Shown: positions 1 through 8,172 of the stretch, in pieces | Position numbering within the stretch: position 1 is the stretch's first letter | Layout of the letters: every line of letters starts with the position of its first letter | Assembly (NCBI GenBank): GCA_902534735.1 | Contig: CACARD010000001.1 | Span: 275,862-339,861 of the forward strand | Direction of reading: 5' to 3' | Origin: an uncultured Pelagibacteraceae bacterium | GTDB lineage: Bacteria; Pseudomonadota; Alphaproteobacteria; Pelagibacterales; Pelagibacteraceae | DNA length: 64,000 nucleotides | Translations under genes and position numbers: made by a program | Notes under the pieces: model-generated | Databases searched by the model: none | The model's input: the letters and a program-made list of their open reading frames with translations, nothing else | What the model was told of the DNA's origin: nothing

Positions 1-1299
1 TCAAAGCAACTAGAGAGTTTACAAGATCGTTTGCCTCCCTTTGAATTATCTAAAGCTAAAGAAATAATCAAAAAAGATCTAGGGGAAGATAATTTTAATT
101 CAATTATAAATCTATCTGAACCAGTGGCAGCAGCATCTATAGCTCAAGTTCATAAAGCGCAAATAAATGATAATGGCACAATTAAAGATGTGGCTATAAA
201 AATTTTACGACCAAATATAAAAAAAATATTCAACGAAGAAATTGATGCTTTGATGCTTTTTGCTTTTTTAACTGAGTCAATTATCAAAAAAACAAAAAGG
301 CTTAAATTAGTTGAGGTTGTTTATTTGCTAAAAGATATAACCAATTTAGAAATGGATTTAAGATTTGAAGCCGCTGCAGCTAATGAGTATTCTGAAAACA
401 CTAAGAACGACAGTGGATTTCAAGTTCCTAGAATTTATTGGAATTTTACAAGTGAAAATGTAATGACTTTAGACTGGGTTGAAGGTGTCTCTATAAGAGA
501 AACAGAAGAGTTAGAAAAAAGAAATATAGATACCAAAAAAATTGCATCAGATATTATTCAACATTTTCTAAGACATGCTGTTAGAGATGGTTTTTTCCAT
601 GCAGATATGCATCAAGGTAACATTTTTATAAACAATAGTGGTCAAATAGTTCCTATCGATTTTGGTATAATGGGAAGGCTCGATGATTTGAGTAAAAAAT
701 TTCTTGCTGAGATTTTATATGGATTTATTAAACGAGATTATAAAAAAGTGGCAGAAGTTCATTTGGCTGCAGGGTTAGTTCCAAAAGAAGTGCCTGTTGA
801 TGATCTCGCCCAAGCACTAAGATCAATAGGAGAACCAATATTTGGTCAGTCAATTAAAGATATATCTGGCGGTAAACTACTCAAACAACTTTTTGATGTG
901 ACAGAAAAATTTAATATGCAAACTCAACCACAGTTGCTCATGTTACAGAAAACTATGGTAGTAGTTGAAGGTGTTGCAAGAAGATTAAATCCAGAGACAA
1001 ACATTTGGGAAACGTCAAGACCTGTTCTTGAAAAATGGCTTAAAGAAACAAAAGATCCTATAACAACATTAAATGAAACTCTAAAAAATTCTGCAGAAGT
1101 TATAAAAAGATTACCAGAAATGCCGCAAATAATGGATAAAGCAAACCAAGCATTAACATTTCTTGCAAGTGGACAAATTCCACAAAATACTAATACGTAT
1201 AATGATCTAAATACAAAAAAAAATGAAATGGTAGCTTTCAGAAATCAATCAATCATTGGTTTATTATTACTTGTAATTTTAGGATTAGTAGTATTTTAA
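1..1299 (+). CDS. ubiB: UbiB, ubiquinone biosynthesis atypical kinase (5' truncated)
   Basis: ABC1/ADCK/UbiB-family protein needed for ubiquinone synthesis, probably acting as an ATPase at the inner membrane. The reading frame is open from base 1, so the N-terminus lies outside the window; the in-frame TTG at 31 is internal. Visible motifs: the Ala-rich loop AAASIAQVH, the ATP-binding Lys in VAIKILRP, the catalytic loop FFHADMHQGN and the metal-binding IDFG. The last 20 residues form a hydrophobic helix, the usual C-terminal membrane anchor. coaBC and dut follow closely, an arrangement common in alphaproteobacteria. Identity is secure. Confidence 0.93.
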   Translation, partial: SKQLESLQDRLPPFELSKAKEIIKKDLGEDNFNSIINLSEPVAAASIAQVHKAQINDNGTIKDVAIKILRPNIKKIFNEEIDALMLFAFLTESIIKKTKRLKLVEVVYLLKDITNLEMDLRFEAAAANEYSENTKNDSGFQVPRIYWNFTSENVMTLDWVEGVSIRETEELEKRNIDTKKIASDIIQHFLRHAVRDGFFHADMHQGNIFINNSGQIVPIDFGIMGRLDDLSKKFLAEILYGFIKRDYKKVAEVHLAAGLVPKEVPVDDLAQALRSIGEPIFGQSIKDISGGKLLKQLFDVTEKFNMQTQPQLLMLQKTMVVVEGVARRLNPETNIWETSRPVLEKWLKETKDPITTLNETLKNSAEVIKRLPEMPQIMDKANQALTFLASGQIPQNTNTYNDLNTKKNEMVAFRNQSIIGLLLLVILGLVVF

Positions 1300-1307
1300 T
1301 CTCGACG

Positions 1308-2507
1308 ATGAATTATTTTGAGAATAAAAAAATACTGTTGATTATATGTGGTGGAATTTCTGCCTACAAAAGTCTTGAGTTAATAAGATTATTTAAGAAA
1401 AATGGTGCTCGTGTAAAAACTATATTAACAAAAAATGCAAAAGAGTTTGTAACTCCACTATCTGTTTCGTCTCTTTCCCAAGAAAAAGTTTATGACGATA
1501 TATTTAGTGCAGAAAACGAAGCTGAGATGGACCACATATCTTTATCAAGATGGGCTGATGCAGTATTAGTTGCACCAATTACTGCTAATACCATATCGAA
1601 AGTAGCCTCAGGAAATGCAGAAGATTTGGCGTCTACTGTTTTATTAGCTTCTAATAAACAAATATTTTTAGCACCGGCAATGAATGTAAGAATGTGGGAG
1701 CATCCTTCTACTAAAGAAAACATATTAAAATTAAAAAGCTTTGGATACAAAATTATTGGGCCAGAGATAGGAGATATGGCATGTGGTGAATACGGTGAAG
1801 GAAAAATGACAGAACCAAATGAAATAGTCAATACGCTTAAAAATTATTTTTCTAATTTAGATAAAAATAAAAAATTAAAAGCTTTAGTTACTGCAGGACC
1901 AACTAATGAATATATTGATCCTGTAAGATTTATTACAAATAAATCCAGTGGCAAACAAGGATATGAAATAGCCAAATGTCTTAGAGACAATGGATTTGAT
2001 ACGACACTTATTTCTGGAAAGACAAGCATTAAACCTTTGGACGGTGTTAATTTTGTAAGTGTTGAAACGGCTGAAGAGATGTTCAAAGAAAGTTTAAATA
2101 ATCTACCAACAGATGTAGCTATTTTTTCTGCAGCTGTTTCTGATTTTAAAGTGAAAAATTATAAAAGTACAAAGATTAAAAAGAATGAAGAATTTAACTT
2201 AGAGCTAGAAAAAAATATTGATATATTAAATCATATATCTAATCACAATTCATTAAGACCAAAAATAACAATTGGTTTTGCAGCAGAAACAAACAATCTC
2301 TCGACAAATGCAAAAGAGAAGTTGAATGAAAAAAATTGTGACTGGGTAATTGCAAATGATGTCTCAGATCAAACTATAGGATTTGGATCAGATTTTAATA
2401 AAATTTCTATATTTTACAAAGATAAAACTGAAGAAAATTTTGAAAAGATGAGTAAATCATTGGTAGCTGAGGAAATAGTCAAAAGAATAATTCAACAGAT
2501 TAATTAA
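1308..2507 (+). CDS. coaBC: CoaBC, phosphopantothenoylcysteine synthetase/decarboxylase
   Basis: Bifunctional coenzyme A enzyme: the CoaB half joins cysteine to 4'-phosphopantothenate and the FMN-dependent CoaC half decarboxylates the product. The N-terminal flavoprotein domain (about residues 1-180) has the GGISAYKS start, the active-site His near 76, the PAMN motif near 123-126 and the catalytic Cys near 159. The CoaB domain follows with VTAGPTNEYIDPVRFI and SAAVSDF. At 399 aa it is full length. It starts 8 bp after ubiB and is followed 4 bp later by dut, so the three probably share a transcript. Confidence 0.95.
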   Translation: MNYFENKKILLIICGGISAYKSLELIRLFKKNGARVKTILTKNAKEFVTPLSVSSLSQEKVYDDIFSAENEAEMDHISLSRWADAVLVAPITANTISKVASGNAEDLASTVLLASNKQIFLAPAMNVRMWEHPSTKENILKLKSFGYKIIGPEIGDMACGEYGEGKMTEPNEIVNTLKNYFSNLDKNKKLKALVTAGPTNEYIDPVRFITNKSSGKQGYEIAKCLRDNGFDTTLISGKTSIKPLDGVNFVSVETAEEMFKESLNNLPTDVAIFSAAVSDFKVKNYKSTKIKKNEEFNLELEKNIDILNHISNHNSLRPKITIGFAAETNNLSTNAKEKLNEKNCDWVIANDVSDQTIGFGSDFNKISIFYKDKTEENFEKMSKSLVAEEIVKRIIQQIN

Positions 2508-2511
2508 CTTA

Positions 2512-2949
2512 ATGGTGAAAGTCTTAATTAAAAAATTAGACAAGAAAGTTAAACTGCCAGAATATAAAACAACAGGATCATCTGGACTAGATTTGACTGC
2601 ATTCATTGAAAAGAAAATAGTAATTAAACCGGGCGAAAACGCTTTAGTGCCAACAGGTATATCCATTGCAATACCTGAGGATACCGAAGTTCAGATCAGG
2701 CCACGATCAGGTTTAGCAGCTAAAAATAATATAAGTGTATTAAATACTCCTGGAACAATTGATAGTGACTATAGAGGAGAAATAAAAGTAATTTTATTTA
2801 ATCATGGAGATAAAGACTTTACAGTAAATAACGATGATAGAATTGCTCAAATGATACTAATGCCAATTCTAAAAGTAGATTTTGAAACTGCAGAAACTTT
2901 GCCTGAGACAATTAGAGGTTCGGGTGGATTTGGATCAACGGGTAAGTGA
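2512..2949 (+). CDS. dut: Deoxyuridine 5'-triphosphate nucleotidohydrolase
   Basis: Trimeric dUTPase that hydrolyses dUTP to dUMP and pyrophosphate, keeping uracil out of DNA and feeding dTMP synthesis. All five family motifs can be read in 145 aa: SGLDLTA, RPRSGLAAKN, the TPGTIDSDYRGE substrate loop with catalytic Asp and Tyr, RIAQMILMP, and the C-terminal RGSGGFGSTGK arm that closes over the phosphates. The stop codon overlaps the GTG start of the next gene by 4 nt, which suggests translational coupling. Confidence 0.96.
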   Translation: MVKVLIKKLDKKVKLPEYKTTGSSGLDLTAFIEKKIVIKPGENALVPTGISIAIPEDTEVQIRPRSGLAAKNNISVLNTPGTIDSDYRGEIKVILFNHGDKDFTVNNDDRIAQMILMPILKVDFETAETLPETIRGSGGFGSTGK

Positions 2950-3698
2950 AAAATTCATTATCTAAACGAAAGCTTGAGAGATACTCTAGACAAATAATAC
3001 TTAAAGATATTGGTATATTAGGACAAAAGAAAATAATTAATTCAAAAGTTTTAATTGTAGGAATTGGTGGATTAGGTAGTCCAGTTGCAGATTTGTTGGC
3101 TAGATGCGGTGTAGGGTATATAGGTGCTATTGATCACGATAAAGTAGACATTTCAAATCTTCAAAGACAAATTTTGTATACTTCAAAAGATGTTGGAAAA
3201 TTTAAGGTTGATATCTTTAAAAGAAGAATAAAATTAATTAACAGAGATGTAAAAGTCAAAATTTTAAAAGAAAAAGCATCAGAAAAAAATTTAAATAAAA
3301 TTGTAAAAGATTTCGATATAATTGTAGATGGAACAGATAATTTTAAAACTAAATTTTTAATAAATAAATTTTCATTAAAATATAAAAGAAAATTAATAGT
3401 TGGTGCTATTAGCAAATTTGATGGACATATTTTTTCATTCGATTTTAATAATAAATCAAGCCCATGTTTAAAATGTTTTTACCAGTCAGAACCTTCTGAT
3501 GAAGTTTTAAATTGTGAAAGTGAAGGAATATTAGGAACTACATCAAATATAATTGGGAGTATGCAAGCAAATGAAGTTTTAAAAAACATAATTTCTTCTG
3601 ATAAAAGTCTTCACTCATCAATTCTGGTGGTTAATCTAAAAAAACTAGAATTTAGAAAAATAAAATTTACTAAAAAAAGAGGTTGCTTGTGCAATTAA
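2946..3698 (+). CDS. ThiF/MoeB/HesA-family adenylyltransferase
   Basis: E1-like enzyme that adenylates the C-terminal glycine of a small sulfur-carrier protein (MoaD or ThiS type). The N-terminal RYSRQI motif, the glycine-rich nucleotide site GIGGLGSPVADLLARCGVG and the NLQRQILY arm are typical. One zinc-type CxxC (CLKC, near 172-175) is present; the second pair is reduced to the C-terminal CLCN. There is no C-terminal rhodanese domain. MoeB and ThiF cannot be separated from sequence alone, because no partner carrier gene is adjacent. Start GTG, overlapping the dut stop. Confidence 0.85.
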   Translation: MKNSLSKRKLERYSRQIILKDIGILGQKKIINSKVLIVGIGGLGSPVADLLARCGVGYIGAIDHDKVDISNLQRQILYTSKDVGKFKVDIFKRRIKLINRDVKVKILKEKASEKNLNKIVKDFDIIVDGTDNFKTKFLINKFSLKYKRKLIVGAISKFDGHIFSFDFNNKSSPCLKCFYQSEPSDEVLNCESEGILGTTSNIIGSMQANEVLKNIISSDKSLHSSILVVNLKKLEFRKIKFTKKRGCLCN

Positions 3699-4135
3699 TC
3701 TTCAAGATTTTAATCATAATATTTTTTACCTCGAATGCCATTTCAGAGGATAATGAAAAATTTTTAATGCTTAAAAATGATAAGGTAAACGTAAGATATG
3801 GACCAAGTTTTGATTATCCAATAAAGTATATTTACAAGAAAATAAACTTGCCAGTAAAAGTGATTGATAAAAAAGAAAATTTTAGAAGAATAATTGATAA
3901 TAAAAAAAATGGTGGGTGGATACATATATCTCAATTGAAGCAATCAAAATCATTTATAACTGCGTCAAATAAAATTCTCTTCAAAAAACCAACTAAATTT
4001 TCCAAACCATTGGCTAAAATAGAAACTGGAAGATTATTGTTAGTAAAAAAATGTGAGAGAAATTGGTGTTTAGTAGAAACAAAAAGTTTTAAAGGGTGGG
4101 TTGATGAAGAAGATCTTTGGGGAAAAATCAACTAA
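3689..4135 (+). CDS. Secreted protein with two bacterial SH3 domains
   Basis: Small exported protein of about 148 aa: an N-terminal hydrophobic signal peptide (cleavage likely after SNA or AIS), then two SH3b modules, the first starting at KVNVRYGPSFDYP and the second ending in KGWVDEEDLWG. Such proteins generally bind cell-wall or extracytoplasmic ligands; the role here is unknown. The GTG start is preferred over the in-frame TTG at 3683 because an AGAGG ribosome-binding site lies 6 nt before the GTG but directly abuts the TTG. The gene overlaps the end of the ThiF-family gene. Confidence 0.75.
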   Translation: MQLIFKILIIIFFTSNAISEDNEKFLMLKNDKVNVRYGPSFDYPIKYIYKKINLPVKVIDKKENFRRIIDNKKNGGWIHISQLKQSKSFITASNKILFKKPTKFSKPLAKIETGRLLLVKKCERNWCLVETKSFKGWVDEEDLWGKIN

Positions 4136-4161
4136 CCCTTTAAGTTATAGATATTAACTAA

Positions 4162-4341
4162 TTATTTTTGTTGGACACATACGTCTTTGATCACTGGAGC
4201 GTTTGCACAATCAACACATTTAGTCTTTTGAACAATACATCCATCATCAAGGACTTCAACATCAACTATTTTATCACACTTAGAACAAGTTGAAGAAATT
4301 GTTAATCCACATTTTTTACAATTGTAATTTTCTATTTGCAT
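4162..4341 (-). CDS. 59-residue cysteine-rich zinc-ribbon protein
   Basis: A short gene of 59 codons plus stop. The protein has eight cysteines: CKKC at 8-11, CSKC at 19-22, single Cys at 35, CVDC at 42-45 and Cys at 55, and is otherwise acidic and polar. The pairs suggest one or two structural zinc (or iron) sites. I do not recognise the family; a metal-binding adaptor or DNA/RNA-binding ribbon is possible. It begins with ATG, ends in TAA and lies downstream of intergenic inverted repeats resembling Fur-family operators. Confidence 0.7.
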   Translation of the reverse strand: MQIENYNCKKCGLTISSTCSKCDKIVDVEVLDDGCIVQKTKCVDCANAPVIKDVCVQQK

Positions 4342-4385
4342 ACTTTAAAATTAAATATGAAAATATTATTTTCAACAAATATCCT

Positions 4386-4432
4386 TGCGAATAATAATTA
4401 TTTACGCATTTTTTTTGCGAATAATTATTATT
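4386..4432. promoter_or_regulatory. Inverted-repeat cluster resembling Fur-family boxes
   Basis: Two copies of TGCGAATAAT(AA)TTATT-type sequence at 4386-4402 and 4416-4432 flank a run of seven T. The segment 4386-4408 begins TGCG and ends CGCA, and 4391-4408 can pair with 4416-4432 as a long hairpin with a 2-nt bulge. TGCGAAT/ATTCGCA-like palindromes of the 7-1-7 type resemble Fur/Mur operators as I recall them for alphaproteobacteria. It lies 45-91 bp upstream of the zinc-ribbon start. The function is inference. Confidence 0.4.
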
Positions 4433-4472
4433 ACTACAAATTATCCTTATAAAATTTTTTCTATTTATTTAT

Positions 4473-4491
4473 TGATAATGATTATTATTAA
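4473..4491. promoter_or_regulatory. Fur-box-like sequence
   Basis: The 19 bases starting GATAATGATTATTATT match the classical 19-bp Fur box at 16 positions. It covers the stop codon of the DUF2061 gene and lies about 130 bp upstream of the zinc-ribbon gene. In DNA this AT-rich a chance match is quite possible, so it is only a candidate site. Confidence 0.25.
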
Positions 4492-4727
4492 CTTTTTGAT
4501 CTACTTGCCCACCACTTATCTAAAACGAAATACCAAATAGAATTAGCAATTGGTTCTACTATTGCATCAGTTAAGGCTATCATAAATGATACATCCGCAA
4601 CCAACATCAAAACTGTTATGGCAATTGCAAAGTGACCAATCGTATAAACGATTGTTCTTAAAATTGAGCCTCTGTTATTAGAGTAAATCTGTCCAGCAGA
4701 TTTAAAAATGCCGTTAGTAACTTCCAT
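4488..4727 (-). CDS. DUF2061 family small membrane protein
   Basis: 79-residue predicted inner-membrane protein. It has the SILRTIVYTIGHFAIA and ALTDAIVEPIANSIWYFVLDKWW blocks typical of DUF2061, each within a hydrophobic segment, giving two membrane helices. The function of the family is unknown. Its ATG overlaps the stop of the upstream oxygenase gene by 1 nt (TAATG), so it is almost certainly translated from the same mRNA as the oxygenase and probably katG. Confidence 0.75.
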   Translation of the reverse strand: MEVTNGIFKSAGQIYSNNRGSILRTIVYTIGHFAIAITVLMLVADVSFMIALTDAIVEPIANSIWYFVLDKWWASRSKS

Positions 4728-5323
4728 TATTTTTTAAACGGGCTCTCAAGAACACAAGCAACTAAGTGAACTCTGGCCTGTTCTCCTCCATTAAAAAAGT
4801 TATGATATTTTGTATTATTGGTAATCCACACATGACCATCAGCAGGCAAGTGTTTTGCAACATTTTCTATGACCATTGAACAACCAGCATTAGTTACTAT
4901 TGGAACATGCAATCTACATTCTGGGTCTTTATGCCAGCTTAGTGTAGATCTAGGTTCTTTTAACAGGAGTCTTACCCTTCCTAGTTTAAATTTTTTGCTC
5001 AGGATTTCATAAACTTCCTTGAAGTAAGTATTCTCAAATTCAGGCACTAATTGAGTATATTTTGACTCGTCAATATCAATGTCTCTTGAAACTTCTTTTC
5101 CTGTCTCATCAGCAATAGTCCAATATCTTCCTCTAATGTTATTTCCCTTAATTGACTCTTCATCATTAGGGATTTGATTTAAAGGAATTGCACCAAAGTG
5201 AGTTACTCCTGGTGAATTAAATCTTTTTTTCTCTAATATTGCATCTAGATCTTTACGTAATTTTGAGATGTCAAATTTGATTTCAGGAACTTTATAAAAA
5301 TCTTCAAAATTTAATGATGTCAT
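4727..5323 (-). CDS. Aspartyl/asparaginyl beta-hydroxylase-like 2-oxoglutarate oxygenase
   Basis: 198-residue non-haem Fe(II)/2-oxoglutarate oxygenase. The C-terminal half carries the Asp/Arg hydroxylase pattern: SWHKDPECRLHVPIVTN (His131, Asp133, Arg137, His139), GHVWITNNTKYHNFFNGG with His174, then QARVHLV with Arg184, which would bind 2-oxoglutarate. The substrate is unknown; relatives hydroxylate protein Asp/Asn or lipid A acyl chains. The gene is 22 bp downstream of katG and overlaps DUF2061 by 1 nt, so it probably belongs to the katG operon and would share its iron/peroxide control. Confidence 0.8.
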   Translation of the reverse strand: MTSLNFEDFYKVPEIKFDISKLRKDLDAILEKKRFNSPGVTHFGAIPLNQIPNDEESIKGNNIRGRYWTIADETGKEVSRDIDIDESKYTQLVPEFENTYFKEVYEILSKKFKLGRVRLLLKEPRSTLSWHKDPECRLHVPIVTNAGCSMVIENVAKHLPADGHVWITNNTKYHNFFNGGEQARVHLVACVLESPFKK

Positions 5324-5345
5324 TTTTTTTCCGCCTTTTTCTCTA

Positions 5346-7583
5346 CTAATTTAATCTTAAATCAAATCTATCTGCATTCATCACTTTGACCCATGCGGAT
5401 ACAAAGTCTTTGATAAATTTGTCTGATGAATCTTTGCAAGCATATACTTCGGCTAATGCTCTTAATTGAGAATTTGAACCAAAAATAAGGTCAACTCTTG
5501 AACCTTTCCACTTAGTTTTTTTAGACTTTCTATCTTTACCAACAAAATATTGTTCAGATTTGTCAGTTTCTTTCCAAGTGGTACTCATATCAAGAAGATT
5601 TACAAAATAATCTGTTGATAGAGTTCCAGGTTTTTTTGTGAAAACACCATTTTTAGAACTATCATAGTTTGTATCTAAAACTCTCATTCCTCCTACAAGA
5701 ACTGTCATCTCTGGTGCCGTTAATCCCATTAATTGTGCCTTATCAATTAATTTTTCCTCAGCTGAAACATTAGATTTACCTTTTTTCATGTAGTTTCTAA
5801 AACCATCCGCTTGCGGCTCAAGTAATCCAAATGAATTTACATCTGTTTGGTCTTGTCTTGCATCTCCTCTTCCAGGAGTAAATGGAACCTGAATTTTATG
5901 ACCAACTTTTTTTGCTGCCATCTCTATTCCTACATTTCCACCTAATACTATAAGATCCGCCATTGTGACTGATTTTTTATTTTTATCAAATTTTTTCTTA
6001 ATTTTTTGTAAAGCTTTAATAACCTTTGAAAGTTTTTTAGGGTTATTGACTTTCCAACTTCTTTGAGGTTCAAGCATAATTCTTGCTCCGTTTGCTCCAC
6101 CTCTTTTGTCAGAACCTCTGTATGTAGAAGCAGAAGCCCAAGCCGTAGAAACTAAATCAGAAACAGAGATTTTTGATTTTGAAAGCTTTGATTTTAAATC
6201 TCTTATATCTTTTGATTTAAGTTTATATTTTGGTTTATCTATAGGATCTTGCCAAATTAATTGTTCTTTTGGTACTTCGCTACCCAAATAACATGCTCTT
6301 GGTCCCATGTCTCTATGAGTAAGCTTAAACCAAGCTCTTGCAAATGCATCAGCAAATTCATCTGGATTTTGATAAAAATGTTTTGAAATTGGTCCATAAC
6401 TTTTATCCATTCTCAAAGATAAATCAGTTGTCTGCATCATTGGAGGATGCATTTTACTTTTATCATGAGCATCAGGTACCATTTTAATTCTCTGACCATT
6501 CTTTTTTGGAGTCCATTGGAATGCTCCAGCAGGTCCTTTAGTCAATTCCCATTCATGATTAAATAAACAATCAAAGTAACCCATATCCCATTGTGTTGGT
6601 GTTTGTGTCCATGCTCCTTCAATACCACTACTTATTGCATGTACACCTTTTCCTGATTTGTAATTACTATTCCAACCAGTTGCTTGATCTTGAATTCTTG
6701 ATGCTTCTGGATCAGGTCCTTTATGTGATTCAGGTGCAGCACCATGAGATTTTCCAAAAGTATGACCACCAGCAACTAGTGCAACTGTTTCATAATCATT
6801 CATTGCCATTCGTCCAAATGTTTCTCTAATATCATGAGCTGCTTTCAATGGGTCTGGATTAAAATCTGGACCTTGTGGATTTACATAAATTAATCCCATG
6901 TGAGAAGCCCCCAAAGGTTGTTCAAGATCTCTTTTTCCGCTGTATCTCTTAACACCTAACATTTCTTTTTCTGAACCCCAGTAAATATCATCTTCTGGTT
7001 CCCAGATATCAGTTCTTCCCGCTCCAAAACCGAACGTTTTAAAGCCCATAGACTCTAATGCTACATTTCCAACTAGTATAAATAAATCTGCCCAAGAAAT
7101 TCTTTTTCCATATTTCTGTTTTATTGGCCACAAAAGTAATCTAGCTTTATCTAGATTAACATTATCAGGCCAAGCATTTAACGGTGCAAACCTTTGATTA
7201 CCTGTTCCAGCTCCCCCTCTACCATCACCTGTTCTGTATGTACCTGCTGCATGCCATGCTAATCTAATAAATAAAGGACCATAATGACCGTAATCTGCTG
7301 GCCACCAATCTTGTGAGTCTGTCATTAACTTGTTTAAATCTTTTTTGAGTGCTTTGTAATTCAGTTTTTTAAATTCTTTAGAATAATTAAATTTTTTCTC
7401 CATTGGATTTGATAAATTCGAGTGTTGACTTAAAATTTTCAAATTCAAACTATTTGGCCAAAAATCTCTATTTGTTTGTCCTCTACCAGCGCTAAATTTT
7501 GCTGGTGTACCTGCGCCCGTAAAAGGGCACTTACTTAATTCTGTTGATTTAAATGTTTTACTTTTATGAAATTCCGCACTCAT
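5346..7583 (-). CDS. katG: Catalase-peroxidase
   Basis: Bifunctional haem enzyme that destroys hydrogen peroxide, 745 aa and full length with the two duplicated peroxidase domains. The active N-terminal domain shows distal Arg107, Trp110 and His111 ([11 protein letters not shown]), Tyr233 and Met259, which with Trp110 form the covalent Trp-Tyr-Met adduct of KatG, and proximal His274 in [11 protein letters not shown]. The C-terminal domain lacks these residues, as usual. No signal peptide. AAGGAG lies about 10 nt before the ATG. It leads an apparent operon with the oxygenase and DUF2061, and faces irr. Catalase is, as I recall, often missing from SAR11 genomes, so this may be an accessory gene. 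Confidence 0.97.
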   Translation of the reverse strand: MSAEFHKSKTFKSTELSKCPFTGAGTPAKFSAGRGQTNRDFWPNSLNLKILSQHSNLSNPMEKKFNYSKEFKKLNYKALKKDLNKLMTDSQDWWPADYGHYGPLFIRLAWHAAGTYRTGDGRGGAGTGNQRFAPLNAWPDNVNLDKARLLLWPIKQKYGKRISWADLFILVGNVALESMGFKTFGFGAGRTDIWEPEDDIYWGSEKEMLGVKRYSGKRDLEQPLGASHMGLIYVNPQGPDFNPDPLKAAHDIRETFGRMAMNDYETVALVAGGHTFGKSHGAAPESHKGPDPEASRIQDQATGWNSNYKSGKGVHAISSGIEGAWTQTPTQWDMGYFDCLFNHEWELTKGPAGAFQWTPKKNGQRIKMVPDAHDKSKMHPPMMQTTDLSLRMDKSYGPISKHFYQNPDEFADAFARAWFKLTHRDMGPRACYLGSEVPKEQLIWQDPIDKPKYKLKSKDIRDLKSKLSKSKISVSDLVSTAWASASTYRGSDKRGGANGARIMLEPQRSWKVNNPKKLSKVIKALQKIKKKFDKNKKSVTMADLIVLGGNVGIEMAAKKVGHKIQVPFTPGRGDARQDQTDVNSFGLLEPQADGFRNYMKKGKSNVSAEEKLIDKAQLMGLTAPEMTVLVGGMRVLDTNYDSSKNGVFTKKPGTLSTDYFVNLLDMSTTWKETDKSEQYFVGKDRKSKKTKWKGSRVDLIFGSNSQLRALAEVYACKDSSDKFIKDFVSAWVKVMNADRFDLRLN

Positions 7584-7604
7584 TATTATATATCTCCTTT
7601 AATA

Positions 7605-7619
7605 TTATAATTATTCTAA
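7605..7619 (-). promoter_or_regulatory. Irr/PerR-type operator 1 of katG
   Basis: On the minus strand this reads TTAGAATAATTATAA. It matches the Irr iron-control element (TTAGAA, 3 nt, TTCTAA) at 11 of 12 defined positions and the Bacillus PerR box (TTATAATNATTATAA) at 13 of 14. It lies around the expected katG transcription start, between the -10 box and the ribosome-binding site. Confidence 0.65.
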
Positions 7620-7626
7620 TTCGTTG

Positions 7627-7655
7627 TTTATAATTATTCTAAAGAAGATTGTCAA
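7627..7655 (-). promoter_or_regulatory. katG promoter
   Basis: Reading leftward on the minus strand, a perfect TTGACA -35 box (7655-7650) is followed after 17 nt by TATAAA (7632-7627). Transcription would start near 7620, leaving a leader of about 37 nt with a good Shine-Dalgarno sequence. The -10 box is embedded in operator 2, so binding there would directly exclude RNA polymerase. Confidence 0.7.
7628..7642 (-). promoter_or_regulatory. Irr/PerR-type operator 2 of katG
   Basis: The same 15-mer as operator 1 (minus strand TTAGAATAATTATAA), exactly 23 bp further upstream, about two helical turns, so two dimers could bind on the same face. It overlaps the -10 box and ends within the spacer of the katG promoter. 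Confidence 0.65.
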
Positions 7656-7688
7656 TAAGTCAGAATATTTATGATTTAATTTTGAAAC

Positions 7689-8099
7689 TTAGTCTTCTAA
7701 TTTTACTAAAACTTCAACTGATTTAATTTTTTTTCCAGGTATAGATTTTTGTATCTCTATCGGTCCCACATCCTCATTTTTAAGATCAATAAGCTTTTCT
7801 TCTTTAACATCAAAGAAATGGTGGTGATCTGTGACATTTGTATCAAAGTAGGTTTGATTTGAATTTATTGGAATTTCTTTTAGATATCCTTTTTTATGAA
7901 ATGCATGAACTGTATTGTAAACAGTTGCTAAAGAAACTTTCTCTCCAGTTTTATCTTTTATCAAATTGAATAAGTCGTTTATTGTGAAATGGAAAGTTTT
8001 ATCTCTATTAAATAAAACCTCGCATATATTTATTCTTTGTTTAGTTGGTCTTAAACTAGAGTTTCTTAGTTTTTCAATAAATTCTTGTTTACTAATCAT
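7689..8099 (-). CDS. irr: Irr, iron-responsive Fur-family transcription regulator
   Basis: 136-residue Fur-superfamily regulator. The winged-helix domain contains LRPTKQR and SLATVYNTVHAF; the dimerisation part has TYFDTNVTDHHHFF. The DHHHFF histidine cluster, the absence of C-terminal CxxC motifs and the location beside fabA-fabB-fabI point to Irr rather than classical Fur or PerR. Irr is known to bind haem and iron-control elements, responding to haem status. I place the start at the ATG at 8099; an in-frame TTG two codons upstream is possible. It faces fabA, and an ICE-like box lies in its own leader, suggesting autoregulation. Confidence 0.88.
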   Translation of the reverse strand: MISKQEFIEKLRNSSLRPTKQRINICEVLFNRDKTFHFTINDLFNLIKDKTGEKVSLATVYNTVHAFHKKGYLKEIPINSNQTYFDTNVTDHHHFFDVKEEKLIDLKNEDVGPIEIQKSIPGKKIKSVEVLVKLED

Positions 8100-8106
8100 T
8101 AGCAAT

Positions 8107-8121
8107 TTAAAACTATTCTAA
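8107..8121 (-). promoter_or_regulatory. ICE-like operator upstream of irr
   Basis: Minus-strand TTAGAATAGTTTTAA: one perfect TTAGAA half site, 3-nt spacer, and TTTTAA in place of TTCTAA. It starts 8 bp upstream of the irr ATG. An AT-rich bidirectional -10-like ATTATAAT lies at 8133-8140, so this site would fall just after an irr transcription start and near the -35 region of fabA. It is weaker than the katG pair. Confidence 0.5.
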
Positions 8122-8172
8122 ACTATTTGTATATTATAATGTACCTAAATCAAGTAATAAGATTACAAAATT

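Noticed and set aside
5346..7583. Plus-strand open frames opposite katG (e.g. 6106-6291, 6593-6829)
   Set aside because: Antisense shadows of a clearly coding gene, with low-complexity translations and no ribosome-binding sites.
8100..8105. TTG start of irr at 8105
   Set aside because: The ATG at 8099 is two codons downstream and gives a normal Irr N-terminus; the TTG has no better ribosome-binding site.
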